Assembly (NCBI GenBank): GCA_025056455.1
Contig: JANWVY010000012.1
Location: 1 to 64,000 of the forward strand
DNA length: 64,000 bases
Direction of reading: 5' to 3'
From: Bryobacteraceae bacterium
GTDB taxonomy: Bacteria > Acidobacteriota > Terriglobia > Bryobacterales > Bryobacteraceae
The notes under the pieces are model-generated. The model was not told the DNA's origin. It was given only the letters and a program-made list of their open reading frames with translations, and did no database searches. A program made the position numbers and the translations under genes. Positions 45,126-53,488 of the stretch are shown here, one piece after another. The stretch's first letter is position 1. The number at the start of each line of letters is the position of its first letter.

Positions 45126-46470
45126 TAATGGTCATCTCCCCAATGAGCACCGTGGGAGAGGCGATGGATCCCCGAAATTCTAAGTCGCTTCCAACGGCTT
45201 CTACCCGGTGCAACATGTCTTTCAGGTTGGCAGCAATGGTGACTTCGGAAACAGGATACGCCAATTCTCCCCCCTCAATCCACAGCCCAGTTGCGCCTAA
45301 GGAGTAATCTCCCGTGACGATGTTCACGCCCGAGCCAATGAGCTCAGTCACAAAAAAGCCATTTTTCACCGAGCGGATGATCGATTCTGGAGAATCGGGA
45401 CCGGGCTCCAAGAAAAAATTCCCGTGACCGACGCTGGCGTTGCCAGTCACGCCGCGTGAAGCATTGCCAGTCGTTTTCAGACCGAGCTTGCGTGCCGTGT
45501 AGGTATTCAGCAGATAACTGCGGAGCACTCCCTTTTCGAGAACCGTCGTGCGGCGCGAGGGCACGCCCTCATCATCAAAGGGTTGAGATCCAAACAGCCC
45601 GGGAATCGTGGCGTCATCGATTACGGTCAGAAAGCTGGATCCAACCTTCTGGTCAAGCTTACCGGCAAGGAAAGAAGCCTGGCGGTAGACAGAATCGCCC
45701 GCTACAGCCTCAAAGAGATCGCCGAGCAGCGAGGCCGCAACGCGGCGTTCAAACACCACAGGAGCCTTTTGGGTGGGCGCTTTCCGCGGATGCAATCGCC
45801 GCAGCGCCCTCTGAGCAGCCAGCATTCCAACTCGCTCCGGAGCCTCAAGGCCGGCAAAAGAGCGCGAGATGTGATACCAATAATCGCGCTCCATGGAATC
45901 GCCGTCCTTGGCTACGGGCACGGCGCTAATCGAGCAGGAACTGGCGCGGTAGCAGCCTGCAAAGCCGCGCGAGTTGGCAAAGTACCGACAGCCGCGGTAA
46001 GCGCCAAAGGAAGCGCCCTCCGAGTTGACAATACGCGGATCCCAGCGGAAGGCAGCTTCTTCGGCGGCTTGAGCCAAAGCAATGCGGCCTGAAGTGTCCA
46101 CCGCGTCGATATCGTCGGAGAAAAGCTGGAGATCGCCTGCGACGCTGCCAAGTTCCTCCTCTTCGGGCAAACCGGCATAAGGGTCTTCGGTGGTGATTCT
46201 GGCGAGTTCCACGGCGGAAGACACCATGCGAACCAAACCCTCTTGGCTGAGGTCGGAGGTGTAAGAAGAGCCGACGCGCTTTCCCACCAGCACGCGAACA
46301 CCAGCGCCTTTGGAACCCGCATCCTTCAGCGTCTCGACCTCACGCCTCCGGACGTTCACCGAGAACTCGGAGCCTTCGAGGATGGTACATTCGGCCCCGG
46401 TCGCGCCCTTGGCCAGCGCCATCGACACCACACGTTTCGCAGTTTCCAGGAGTTCTGGATTCAAGGACAT
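45115..46470 (-). CDS. pmbA: TldD/PmbA family protein (TldE-like subunit)
   Basis: A 451-residue PmbA/TldE homologue. In E. coli TldE forms a heterodimer with TldD, a metalloprotease that trims unfolded or modified peptides such as microcin B17 precursor; the TldE subunit carries no active site. Typical stretches: KGAGVRVLVGKRVGSSYTSDL, ASFGAYRGCRYFANSRGF, APVVFERRVAASLLGDLFEA, FFLEPGPDSPESIIR, and the C-terminal GSGVNIVTGDYSLGATGLWIE. The HExxH motif of TldD is absent, consistent with TldE. The start at ATG 46470 (AAAGG upstream) is preferred over a reading 36 nt longer. No tldD is in the window. Operon with redoxins and the receiver fusion. Confidence 0.9.
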   Translation of the reverse strand: MSLNPELLETAKRVVSMALAKGATGAECTILEGSEFSVNVRRREVETLKDAGSKGAGVRVLVGKRVGSSYTSDLSQEGLVRMVSSAVELARITTEDPYAGLPEEEELGSVAGDLQLFSDDIDAVDTSGRIALAQAAEEAAFRWDPRIVNSEGASFGAYRGCRYFANSRGFAGCYRASSCSISAVPVAKDGDSMERDYWYHISRSFAGLEAPERVGMLAAQRALRRLHPRKAPTQKAPVVFERRVAASLLGDLFEAVAGDSVYRQASFLAGKLDQKVGSSFLTVIDDATIPGLFGSQPFDDEGVPSRRTTVLEKGVLRSYLLNTYTARKLGLKTTGNASRGVTGNASVGHGNFFLEPGPDSPESIIRSVKNGFFVTELIGSGVNIVTGDYSLGATGLWIEGGELAYPVSEVTIAANLKDMLHRVEAVGSDLEFRGSIASPTVLIGEMTISGS

Positions 46471-46516
46471 GCCTTTCGCCAGCAGAGCAGCGCCAGGGGC
46501 GACCACGTCACCCTAG

Positions 46517-47104
46517 TCAAACCTTCTTCTTGCCCGCAGTGCCTCTGGCTGGAGCTTTCGGAGCGGCCGGGCGGCTGCCTTCGGCAAGCAGCTTCATCAC
46601 CAGCTCGCGCATGTTTTTCTCTTCGTTTTCGCCAAAAAAAGGATCGTCGCCTGCAAACTGATGGCGAATCGTGAAACGACGGTCCACGAAGCATACCTGC
46701 GGCATCATCATGCGTGCGGCGGGCGAAAGCTGGAGGAAGGTCATGGCGTCAGATTGCGCGCATCTGCCTACCGGGAAGGAAAGGTTGAGGTCGCGAACAT
46801 AAGCAAGCGGGTTCGCCGCAGGATCAATCGCGACACCCACCGGCTGAAAGCCCTGCGGTCCAAGCTCCCGGTAGATAAGGTCCGTGGTCCGAGAGGCGCG
46901 CTGGCAGTGCGAGCAGTAGGTCAACAGGAATTCTACGGCGATTACCTTCCCTTGAAATGTACTGAGCTTGAGCTGCTTGCCATCAGGCATCTGGATAGAG
47001 AAATCGGGACACGCCCGGGGCAGCTCAATCCCCCGCGAAAGCCGCGCTGTGGACAGCAGTGCTCCGGTAGGCACGAATTTCGAAATCAGGTCTCGGCGAC
47101 GCAT
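46517..47104 (-). CDS. Exported thioredoxin-like (TlpA-type) protein
   Basis: A 195-residue redoxin. Twin-arginine-like leader (RRRDLISKFVPTGALLST), then a thioredoxin fold: FSIQMPDGKQLKLSTFQGKVIAVEF and LLTYCSHC with the redox pair Cys64/Cys67, FQPVGVAIDPAAN, MMMPQVCFVDRRFTIRHQF (cis-Pro region PQV). The C-terminal tail is Ala/Pro/Lys-rich (SRPAAPKAPARGTAGKKKV). It is a paralogue of the gene just upstream, 20 nt apart, with the same tail type. Probably a periplasmic thiol reductase or peroxidase. Next is pmbA, 46 nt away. Confidence 0.85.
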   Translation of the reverse strand: MRRRDLISKFVPTGALLSTARLSRGIELPRACPDFSIQMPDGKQLKLSTFQGKVIAVEFLLTYCSHCQRASRTTDLIYRELGPQGFQPVGVAIDPAANPLAYVRDLNLSFPVGRCAQSDAMTFLQLSPAARMMMPQVCFVDRRFTIRHQFAGDDPFFGENEEKNMRELVMKLLAEGSRPAAPKAPARGTAGKKKV

Positions 47105-47124
47105 GACCCTCCTTCAATCAGAAC

Positions 47125-47712
47125 TCACTTTTTGGCGCTGGCTCTAGGCTGGGCCTTCGTGGCTGGCCGGGCACTAGCAGGCGGGTTTTCCTTCAGCAAC
47201 TCTTCAATCGTCTTCCGAAGATTCGCTTCTGAATGCAAATGCTCATCGTTTCCATTGCTGGATTGGACGCGCACATTGCCCTTACGGTCGAGGAAGGCCA
47301 CCTGTGGCACCATGATCCGAGCCATGGGCGGGTATTGAAGGAAGCTCAGCACGCGCTCGCGGCTCGCCACTCCGACGGGGTAGGTGACGCCAAAGTTGCG
47401 CACGAATTCCGGCACCAGCATCATAGCGCCTTCATTGAAGGCCACTCCCAGCGGCTGAAAACCACGGGGCCCGTATTCTTTGTGCAACCGAGAGAGCAAG
47501 CGCGAGGCCTCTTGACAGTGCGGGCAGGTCGTAAAAAGAAACTCGATGCAAACTACTTTGCCGAGGTAATCGGTGAGATTTTGCTTCGTCCCGTCGGGCA
47601 AAACAAATTCAAAGGATCCGGCGGGCCGGGGTAGCGTGGCCGCCTGTAACCTGCGGAGGCTAGCCCCTGCGGCGCACGCGGCCACCATCTGGGCAAAGAG
47701 TCTTCGACGCAT
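47125..47712 (-). CDS. Exported thioredoxin-like (TlpA-type) protein, tandem paralogue
   Basis: A 195-residue redoxin. The ATG at 47712 has GGAGG 4 nt upstream; a longer upstream frame is rejected. Leader RRRLFAQMVAACAAGASLRR resembles Tat; the fold contains FEFVLPDGTKQNLTDYLGKV, FLFTTCPHCQEAS (Cys63/Cys66), FQPLGVAFNEGAMM and MVPQVAFLDRKGNVRV. Tail: ENPPASARPATKAQPRASAKK-like, Ala/Pro/Lys-rich. The neighbour at 46517 is the same length and clearly a duplicate with CSHC in place of CPHC, so the two may have different redox potentials. Confidence 0.85.
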   Translation of the reverse strand: MRRRLFAQMVAACAAGASLRRLQAATLPRPAGSFEFVLPDGTKQNLTDYLGKVVCIEFLFTTCPHCQEASRLLSRLHKEYGPRGFQPLGVAFNEGAMMLVPEFVRNFGVTYPVGVASRERVLSFLQYPPMARIMVPQVAFLDRKGNVRVQSSNGNDEHLHSEANLRKTIEELLKENPPASARPATKAQPRASAKK

Positions 47713-47759
47713 GCATCCTCCAGAACAACATTCTAGCACCGGGCTAGAGCGGCATCCGT

Positions 47760-49787
47760 TTAGGAATCCGCAATGCCAAGACGTTTCAAAAGCGCGTTCA
47801 GTTGCGGCGGGCGCCCCCGAAATGCCTGATAAAGAGCCTCGGGCTCTTGGCTGGCGCCTTTGGCGAGAATATGCTCGCGGAAGCGGCGTCCCGTTTCTGG
47901 ATCCAAAACTCCGTTCTCTTGGAAAAGGGAGAAAGCGTCCGCTTCTAGCACTTCCGCCCACTTGTAAGAGTAGTACCCAGCACCATAGCCAACGGGATTG
48001 CCGAAAAGATGGGTGAAGGCCAGAATCATAGCGTGCTCGCTGGGAAGCGGAGCCGGAGAGAATTCTTGCAGAATCGCCCGCGAGTAGGCGACAACATCGC
48101 CATCTCGCGCCGGATCATACTCGCGGTGGAGTTTGAGATCGAGGATGCCGAAGCCAAGCTGGCGCATCTGGTTGTTGGCGGCACGGTAGGTGCGTGCCCG
48201 CTTCATGCGCTGGAAAAGCTCTTCGGGAATCGGTTCGCCGCTCTGCCAGTGACGGGCAAACAGATCTAAGGATTCCCTCTCCCAGCACCAGTTCTCCATG
48301 ATCTGCGACGGCAGCTCGACGAAGTCCCAGGCGACATTGGTGCCAGAAAAGCCGCGCACCTCAACGCGGCTAAGGCAATGGTGAAGCAGGTGACCGAACT
48401 CATGGAAGACGGTTTCTACTTCGCGGTGGGTAAGCAACGCAGGACGGTCGCCTGCCGGCTGGGTCAAATTGCCGCAAATCACGCCAATGTGGTGCCGCCC
48501 AGCTACGGCCGGTTCGCCGGTCAGAAAGGCGTCCATCCACGCGCCATCCCGCTTGTTTTCCCGGGGAAACCAGTCGGCGTAGAATGCCCCCAGCTTTTGC
48601 CCGCCATCGTAAATTTCGTAGTATTTGACGTCCGGGTGCCAGCAAGGCACACCGGGGACTTCCCGGACCGTGATGCCAAAAACCTTGGAAAACGTTTCAA
48701 ACATCCCGTTGAGAACCTGGTTTACCGGAAAATACGGCCGCAAATCCTCCTCGTCAAAATGGTACTTTGCGGCGCGTTCCTTTTCGGCATAGTAGGCCAC
48801 ATCCCAAGGGGCGAGCGGGGGCGCCTCCGCGCCTTCAAGCTGGCGGCGAAAGGCGAGCAGCTCCTCGTTCTCCTGGTGATAGCGCGGCAGCGTGCGCTCG
48901 CGGAGCGATTCGAGAAACTCGATCGCCGCGCGTCCGGTCTTCGCCATCCGGTCGACCAGCGCAAAATCCGCAAAATCGGCGAAACCCAGCAGCTGGGCTT
49001 TGGCCTTGCGCAGTTCTAAGATTCGCGGCACGAGCGGCGCGTTGTTGTGCGGGCCCTGGCTGGCGCGCGTTTGGTAGGCGCGGTAGAAGCGCTCGCGCAT
49101 CGCGGCGTTGTCAAGGAAAGTCATTAAAGGGATATAGCTTGGCGCCTGTAATGTAAACCGCCAGCCTTGCTTGCCCTTGGCTTTCGCACTGGCCTCCGCA
49201 GCGATCCGCGCCGTCTCCGGCAAGCCCGCAAGGTCCGCCTCGTTCGTGATGATTTCCTCAAAGGCGTTGGTGGAATCCAGCACGTTTTCAGAGAACTTGG
49301 TCGTCAGTTTCGCGAGTTCGACATCAATTTCTTCCAGCCGCTTTTTACCCGCCGGGTCGAGCTCCGCTCCATGGCGCCGAAACGCGTCCATGGTCTTTTC
49401 GAGATAGCGTTTGCGCACGGGGGAAAGCGAGCGAGCTTCCTCAGAAACCGAATATTCCTGGAGCGCTTTCCACAACCCCTCATGAAGGAAAATGCTCGAT
49501 GTGAAAGCCGTCACCTTCGGCTCGACAGCGTTATGCGCGGCGCGCAGCTCGGGCGAAGACACGACGCTTTCGAGATGTTGAACGAGATGGTAGGCGTATT
49601 CCAGGCCCTCGGTAGCCTGGTCTAGAGCCAGAAGCGTATTTTCAAACGTGCGCCGCGCCTGCGGCCGGGCGATTTCCTCAACCGCGGCTTGCGCCCGCCG
49701 TAGGAGCTCATCGATCGCCGGTTCTACCTGTTCGGGCCGAATTTGATCAAAGGGAATCGGAACTTGAATCTCAAGCAAGGGGTTCAT
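47760..49787 (-). CDS. M3 family oligopeptidase (oligopeptidase A/PrlC type)
   Basis: A 675-residue zinc metallopeptidase of family M3, close to the usual 680. It degrades short peptides in the cytoplasm, including signal-peptide remnants. Motifs: HEFGHLLHH (462-470, zinc ligands His462 and His466), the third ligand Glu491 in WDFVELPSQIMENW, GAFYADWFPRENKRDGAWMD, and the late GAGYYSYKWAEVLEADAFS. Its ATG overlaps the zapA stop (ATGA). It is preceded by cell-division genes and followed by redoxins, 47 nt apart. Confidence 0.94.
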   Translation of the reverse strand: MNPLLEIQVPIPFDQIRPEQVEPAIDELLRRAQAAVEEIARPQARRTFENTLLALDQATEGLEYAYHLVQHLESVVSSPELRAAHNAVEPKVTAFTSSIFLHEGLWKALQEYSVSEEARSLSPVRKRYLEKTMDAFRRHGAELDPAGKKRLEEIDVELAKLTTKFSENVLDSTNAFEEIITNEADLAGLPETARIAAEASAKAKGKQGWRFTLQAPSYIPLMTFLDNAAMRERFYRAYQTRASQGPHNNAPLVPRILELRKAKAQLLGFADFADFALVDRMAKTGRAAIEFLESLRERTLPRYHQENEELLAFRRQLEGAEAPPLAPWDVAYYAEKERAAKYHFDEEDLRPYFPVNQVLNGMFETFSKVFGITVREVPGVPCWHPDVKYYEIYDGGQKLGAFYADWFPRENKRDGAWMDAFLTGEPAVAGRHHIGVICGNLTQPAGDRPALLTHREVETVFHEFGHLLHHCLSRVEVRGFSGTNVAWDFVELPSQIMENWCWERESLDLFARHWQSGEPIPEELFQRMKRARTYRAANNQMRQLGFGILDLKLHREYDPARDGDVVAYSRAILQEFSPAPLPSEHAMILAFTHLFGNPVGYGAGYYSYKWAEVLEADAFSLFQENGVLDPETGRRFREHILAKGASQEPEALYQAFRGRPPQLNALLKRLGIADS

Positions 49788-50092
49788 GGGATGTCTTCGA
49801 TCATGCGGTCGAGCAGGCTCTGGAATTTTTGTGCCCTGGACTGAACCGCTTCTCGTAACTCTTTGAGATTCCTTTCACACTGCTGGAGCTGATCGGCGAG
49901 ATGAAGACAGGCGAGGATCGCCAGCCGCGAGGAGTCGACATTGGCCGAGCGGGCGGCGATTTCCGAAATCAGATCGTCGACGCGGTGAGCCAGCTCTGTC
50001 ACTTCGCGGTCGTCACCCGAGCTGAGTAAGGTAAACGTTTGGTTGGCGATGGTCACGCGGATGGCCCGCCGTGGTTTGCCTTCCTGCTCCAT
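49784..50092 (-). CDS. zapA: Cell division protein ZapA
   Basis: A 102-residue ZapA homologue that cross-links FtsZ filaments at the division ring. The N-terminal globular domain reads VRVTIANQTFTLLSSGDDREV-type (ITVANQTFTL), with VTELAHRVDDLISEIAARS and RLAILACLHLADQL; the C-terminal half is a coiled coil (QCERNLKELREAVQSRA). Length and layout match. GAAGGA lies upstream. Overlaps the oligopeptidase gene by 4 nt. Adjacent to a ZapB-like coiled-coil gene. Confidence 0.9.
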   Translation of the reverse strand: MEQEGKPRRAIRVTIANQTFTLLSSGDDREVTELAHRVDDLISEIAARSANVDSSRLAILACLHLADQLQQCERNLKELREAVQSRAQKFQSLLDRMIEDIP

Positions 50093-50111
50093 CGCCTAGT
50101 CCTTCATCTCG

Positions 50112-50375
50112 CTACGCGTTTAGCAAATCAATTTGAGTGAGAAGCTTTTCAATCCGGGTGCGGACCTGTTTGCGCTCGGCGCGCAAAGACTCAATCTCCT
50201 TGCGCAGAGTTCCCACTTCCTGCTCGAGCTCGGACCGTACACTTGTCGCCTCACTGAGCTTCTCGCGTAGACTTTCATTTTCCTTTTTAAGGGAGGTAAC
50301 CAGCTCAACAGCTTTGAGGATACGCTCCTCGAGGCTGGCCAGTGAATCGGCCTCTTCTTCGCGCAGTAGATCCAT
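50112..50375 (-). CDS. ZapB-like coiled-coil division protein
   Basis: An 87-residue, almost wholly coiled-coil protein (about 12-82, heptads LEERILKAVELVTSLKKENE, SLREKLSEATSVRSELEQEV, LRKEIESLRAERKQVRTRIE, KLLTQIDLL). Size, composition and its position 19 nt before zapA fit the ZapB role of bridging ZapA and the nucleoid. Sequence alone cannot prove it because coiled coils are generic. AAAGGAG lies before the ATG. Confidence 0.7.
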   Translation of the reverse strand: MDLLREEEADSLASLEERILKAVELVTSLKKENESLREKLSEATSVRSELEQEVGTLRKEIESLRAERKQVRTRIEKLLTQIDLLNA

Positions 50376-50422
50376 GGCTGCTCCTTTGGGGAATGGGCTT
50401 CCTGGTGCTTCACCGGGCGGGA

Positions 50423-50788
50423 TTAGCTAGCTTGCCCCAGGGCGGCTTTCGCCTTCTCCACCAGCGCCTGAAAGCCTTGCGCGTCGTGGTAAGCAATGTC
50501 GGCGAGCACCTTGCGATTCAGCTCGATGCCCGCCTTCTTTAAGCCGTTCATAAAGCGGCTGTAGCTGATTTGGGCCGCGCGGCAGGCAGCGCCAATGCGT
50601 ACGATCCATAGCGACCGAAAATCTCGCTTCTTCCGGCGACGCCCCACATACCCATGGCGAAGAGAACGCTCCACAGCCTCCTGCGCGGCGCGGTAGAGCT
50701 TACTTTTTGTGAGGAAAAAACCGGAAGCAAGTTGCAGCGTTTTGGCGCGCGCCGCTCTGCGCTTCGTACCTCGTTTCACTCTAGGCAC
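50423..50788 (-). CDS. rplT: 50S ribosomal protein L20
   Basis: A 121-residue L20 of the large ribosomal subunit. Typical: [19 protein letters not shown], a basic N-terminal extension, then [20 protein letters not shown] and [23 protein letters not shown]. Start GTG at 50788 with AAGGAG 10 nt upstream. Separated by 160 nt from rpmI. In many bacteria L20 represses its own operon by binding its leader. Confidence 0.97.
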   Translation of the reverse strand: MPRVKRGTKRRAARAKTLQLASGFFLTKSKLYRAAQEAVERSLRHGYVGRRRKKRDFRSLWIVRIGAACRAAQISYSRFMNGLKKAGIELNRKVLADIAYHDAQGFQALVEKAKAALGQAS

Positions 50789-50948
50789 GTTTTTCTACTC
50801 CTTCATTGCATTCAAGCATTTTGCTAGACCCGGCCCATTCACTCTCCCCCGCCTCAACGACGTCCAAGGGGGCTCCGAGCGTTTGGCCGGCTGAAAGGGC
50901 GGAAACGGGCACGTGCCGGGCGCGCCGTCCGCACCGTGAAACCACGCT

Positions 50949-51146
50949 TTATGCGTAGGGCAGCATGCCCCTGACCTTGGGTACGTCGGCCGGATCCATG
51001 ACGACGCTTTGAGTCAGGCGCGCTTTCCGGGCTGGAGATTTCGTCGTGAGGATGTGACGCGCAAACGAGTGCCGCCGCATGATTTTCCCCGTTCCAGTCA
51101 CCTTAAAGCGCTTGGATGCGCCCTTATGTGTCTTCAACTTTGGCAT
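50949..51146 (-). CDS. rpmI: 50S ribosomal protein L35
   Basis: A 65-residue L35: [19 protein letters not shown], then [20 protein letters not shown], and [11 protein letters not shown], matching the family. It precedes rplT as usual, but infC, the common third member, is not adjacent; the upstream neighbour is a PQQ-propeller gene. A 144-bp gap upstream holds its promoter. The 160-nt gap to rplT is longer than usual and may hold a leader. Confidence 0.96.
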   Translation of the reverse strand: MPKLKTHKGASKRFKVTGTGKIMRRHSFARHILTTKSPARKARLTQSVVMDPADVPKVRGMLPYA

Positions 51147-51290
51147 GGGAATTCGAATCTAGGTGCTGCCGGCGGATGACAGCACTCTTGTCAGCATACC
51201 ATAGCCTTCAACACGGTGGTAGGCAAGAATCCCCACCGGATTGCTCGCCTGTTTCCAACCACCCTGTTTCCAACAACCGCCGAGCAGCAA

Positions 51291-52394
51291 TTAATTGCCG
51301 AGGGCCATCACCTTGCCGTCCTGGGTGGCGAACACAACTTTGCCCTCAGTAAGAGCAGGCGAGGAAGAAATCGCTCCCCCGGCTTCGAACTCAAAGACCT
51401 TCTCCCCTTTCAATAGGTCGAGTACGTAGAGGCGGCCATCATGCGAACCGATGAACAGGCGCCCGTCGGCGATCGCCGGCGAGGAGTCAACCCGAGCCCT
51501 AGCGCTGAATTGCCACAGCGGCTTGCCCGTGCGGGCGTCGAAACAATACACCAGCTTGTCGCGTCCCCCCAGGTAAACCCGGCCATTCCATACAGCGGCA
51601 GAGGAGTAGAAGGGGAACTTTCGCGTTGGATTCTGATAGCGCCACAAGATCGCCCTCCTTTTCCGGTCGATGGCGAGCACCTCGTTGTCGTAGGTTCCAA
51701 CAAAACTCAAATCCCCCAGCATGGCCGGTGAGGCGCCCATATAAGAAGCTGTCTTTATCGCATAAACTTCTTTGCCGTCAGCAATCTGAATGGCGCGAAA
51801 AATTCCATCACAACCGGAAACAAACGTCAGGCCTTGGTCAACGGCTGCCGTGGCGTGCACCGGGCCGTTGGTCTTAAAGCTCCAGAGTTCTTTTCCCGTG
51901 GATAACCGCAGGCAGTAGAGATTGCCGTCATAGGAGCCAATCAGAACGCGGTCACCAAAAATCACCGGTGAGGCTTTGATCTCACTTCCGGTGGTGAAAG
52001 TCCAGGCCGGGCTGCCATCCTTGGCGTACACGCCGTGGACCACGCCCGCCAGGTCGCCGATGACGACGAAACCTGCGCTCACGGCGGGAGTCGATTCGCC
52101 CACTGCTCCCTTGGTTTTGTACTTCCACCGGACTTTACCAGTGGCCAAGTCCAAGGCAAGCAGCTCTGCCGTGGACGAGCCGATGTAGACCACACCTGCG
52201 TCGATTACCGGCGATGACTCAATCACATCCCCTGCTTCAAAGGTCCACAGCAGCCGCAGCTGGGAGGGAATCTTCGCCGTTGAAACACCCGTTAGCTGAG
52301 GGTTCGCGCGGAACTGCGACCACTGCGCAGGGAGGGGAATCGCAGCAGCGCCCAAGGCAAGCATAAGGGGGGCAATTCGCACTACCAGGCCCAT
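51291..52394 (-). CDS. Secreted PQQ-like beta-propeller repeat protein
   Basis: A 367-residue protein with a signal peptide (about 1-24, ending PLPAQ). The body consists of repeated PQQ/BamB-like blades: SSPVIDAGVVYIGSSTAELLALDLATGKVRWKY, ASPVIFGDRVLIGSYDGNLYCLRLSTGKELW, SSAAVWNGRVYLGGRDKLVYCFDARTGKPLW, SSPAIADGRLFIGSHDGRLYVLDLLKGEKV. Each repeat is about 40 residues, suiting a 7-8 bladed propeller. No catalytic Asp/Cys motif, so a binding or scaffold protein. Its ATG lies 13 nt inside the Fe-alcohol dehydrogenase gene. Confidence 0.88.
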   Translation of the reverse strand: MGLVVRIAPLMLALGAAAIPLPAQWSQFRANPQLTGVSTAKIPSQLRLLWTFEAGDVIESSPVIDAGVVYIGSSTAELLALDLATGKVRWKYKTKGAVGESTPAVSAGFVVIGDLAGVVHGVYAKDGSPAWTFTTGSEIKASPVIFGDRVLIGSYDGNLYCLRLSTGKELWSFKTNGPVHATAAVDQGLTFVSGCDGIFRAIQIADGKEVYAIKTASYMGASPAMLGDLSFVGTYDNEVLAIDRKRRAILWRYQNPTRKFPFYSSAAVWNGRVYLGGRDKLVYCFDARTGKPLWQFSARARVDSSPAIADGRLFIGSHDGRLYVLDLLKGEKVFEFEAGGAISSSPALTEGKVVFATQDGKVMALGN

Positions 52395-53488
52395 TCGTAA
52401 ATCTCCTTGGCGGCCTCTGCATCGAAACTTCGGGGATTAAAGCGCCCGGTCCACTGGTGCCCAGCCGCCTCAGCAAGTTGCGGAAAATCTTTGCGGTCGA
52501 CACCTGCCTCGGCAAGACGTCGCGGTAGGCCGGCGCACTCTAAAAGCTCGGACAAACGCTTCACTAACTCGGGGTGCAGCTGCCTGTACTCAGCGCCCAC
52601 CTCTACCTCATTCCAGCGAACCACATGACGCAAAACCAAGCCAATCGCGGTGCCGTGTACGATGCCATAGTGCGCCGTGAGCGGGTTGGCACAGGCATGC
52701 GCCGCTCCGAGCATGGATTGCTCAATGGCCATGCCTGCTAAATGCGACCCAAGCAACATCTTTCCCATGTGATCCACATCCTGAGGTTGGGCCATCACGC
52801 GCTCAAAAGACTCATTCAGCAGCTGCCAAGCCTGCATCGAAAAGCTCAGCGAAATGGGGGTTCGCTTTCGAGTGACCCAAGTTTCGACGGCGTGCGAGAT
52901 GGCGTCGTAGCCTGCCGTCGCTCTCACCATGGCCGGGGCGGTACAGGCAAGAACCGGATCTAGAAGCGCCAGTCGAAAGGCAGCTTTTGGATCGCCACAA
53001 GCCATCTTGACGTGCGTTTCGGCATCCGAAATGAGGGCATAGCTCTGGGCTTCGCTTCCCGTACCAGCCGTGGTGGGAATGCCGATCATGGGAAGCATCG
53101 GCTTTTGCGCTTTTCCCCACCCCCAATAGCCCTTCATGGAACCGCCATTGGTTAACAAGAAATTGATTCCTTTCGCGCAGTCCAGCGAGCTTCCCCCGCC
53201 GAGACCAATGATGGAATCGATCTGATGGGGTTTAGCGAATTCCCGCCCAGCCTCCACCATCCTGGTATCCGGATTCGGACCGAAGTCGTGAAAGCAGAAG
53301 GTTTCGACCCCCGCTCGGTGCAGAAGGCTGACAGCCTGGGAAACATAGCCTGCTTGGCGAACCCCTTCGTCGGCGACCAGCAAGCAGCGCTGAAATCCGA
53401 GCTGGCGCGCATGCTCGCCAAGCGTTTGAAAAACGCCGGGGCCAAAGACGACACGTGTCCGAAGTTCAAAGTCAAGAACGGGGGTCAT
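52382..53488 (-). CDS. Iron-containing alcohol dehydrogenase
   Basis: A 368-residue family III metal-dependent alcohol dehydrogenase, using NAD(P). Motifs: IGLGGGSSLDCAKG (nucleotide site), IPTTAGTGSEAQSYALI, the metal-binding D..H in GYDAISHAVETWV and two His in AHACANPLTAHYGIVHG. The family oxidises simple alcohols or reduces aldehydes; the substrate is unknown. Overlaps the amidohydrolase by 4 nt (ATGA) and the PQQ-propeller by 13 nt, so the three are co-translated. Confidence 0.92.
   Translation of the reverse strand: MTPVLDFELRTRVVFGPGVFQTLGEHARQLGFQRCLLVADEGVRQAGYVSQAVSLLHRAGVETFCFHDFGPNPDTRMVEAGREFAKPHQIDSIIGLGGGSSLDCAKGINFLLTNGGSMKGYWGWGKAQKPMLPMIGIPTTAGTGSEAQSYALISDAETHVKMACGDPKAAFRLALLDPVLACTAPAMVRATAGYDAISHAVETWVTRKRTPISLSFSMQAWQLLNESFERVMAQPQDVDHMGKMLLGSHLAGMAIEQSMLGAAHACANPLTAHYGIVHGTAIGLVLRHVVRWNEVEVGAEYRQLHPELVKRLSELLECAGLPRRLAEAGVDRKDFPQLAEAAGHQWTGRFNPRSFDAEAAKEIYEWAW

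Noticed and set aside
51147-51180. TTCGAATC string resembling a tRNA T-loop
   Set aside because: The flanking bases cannot form the T-arm or acceptor stems.
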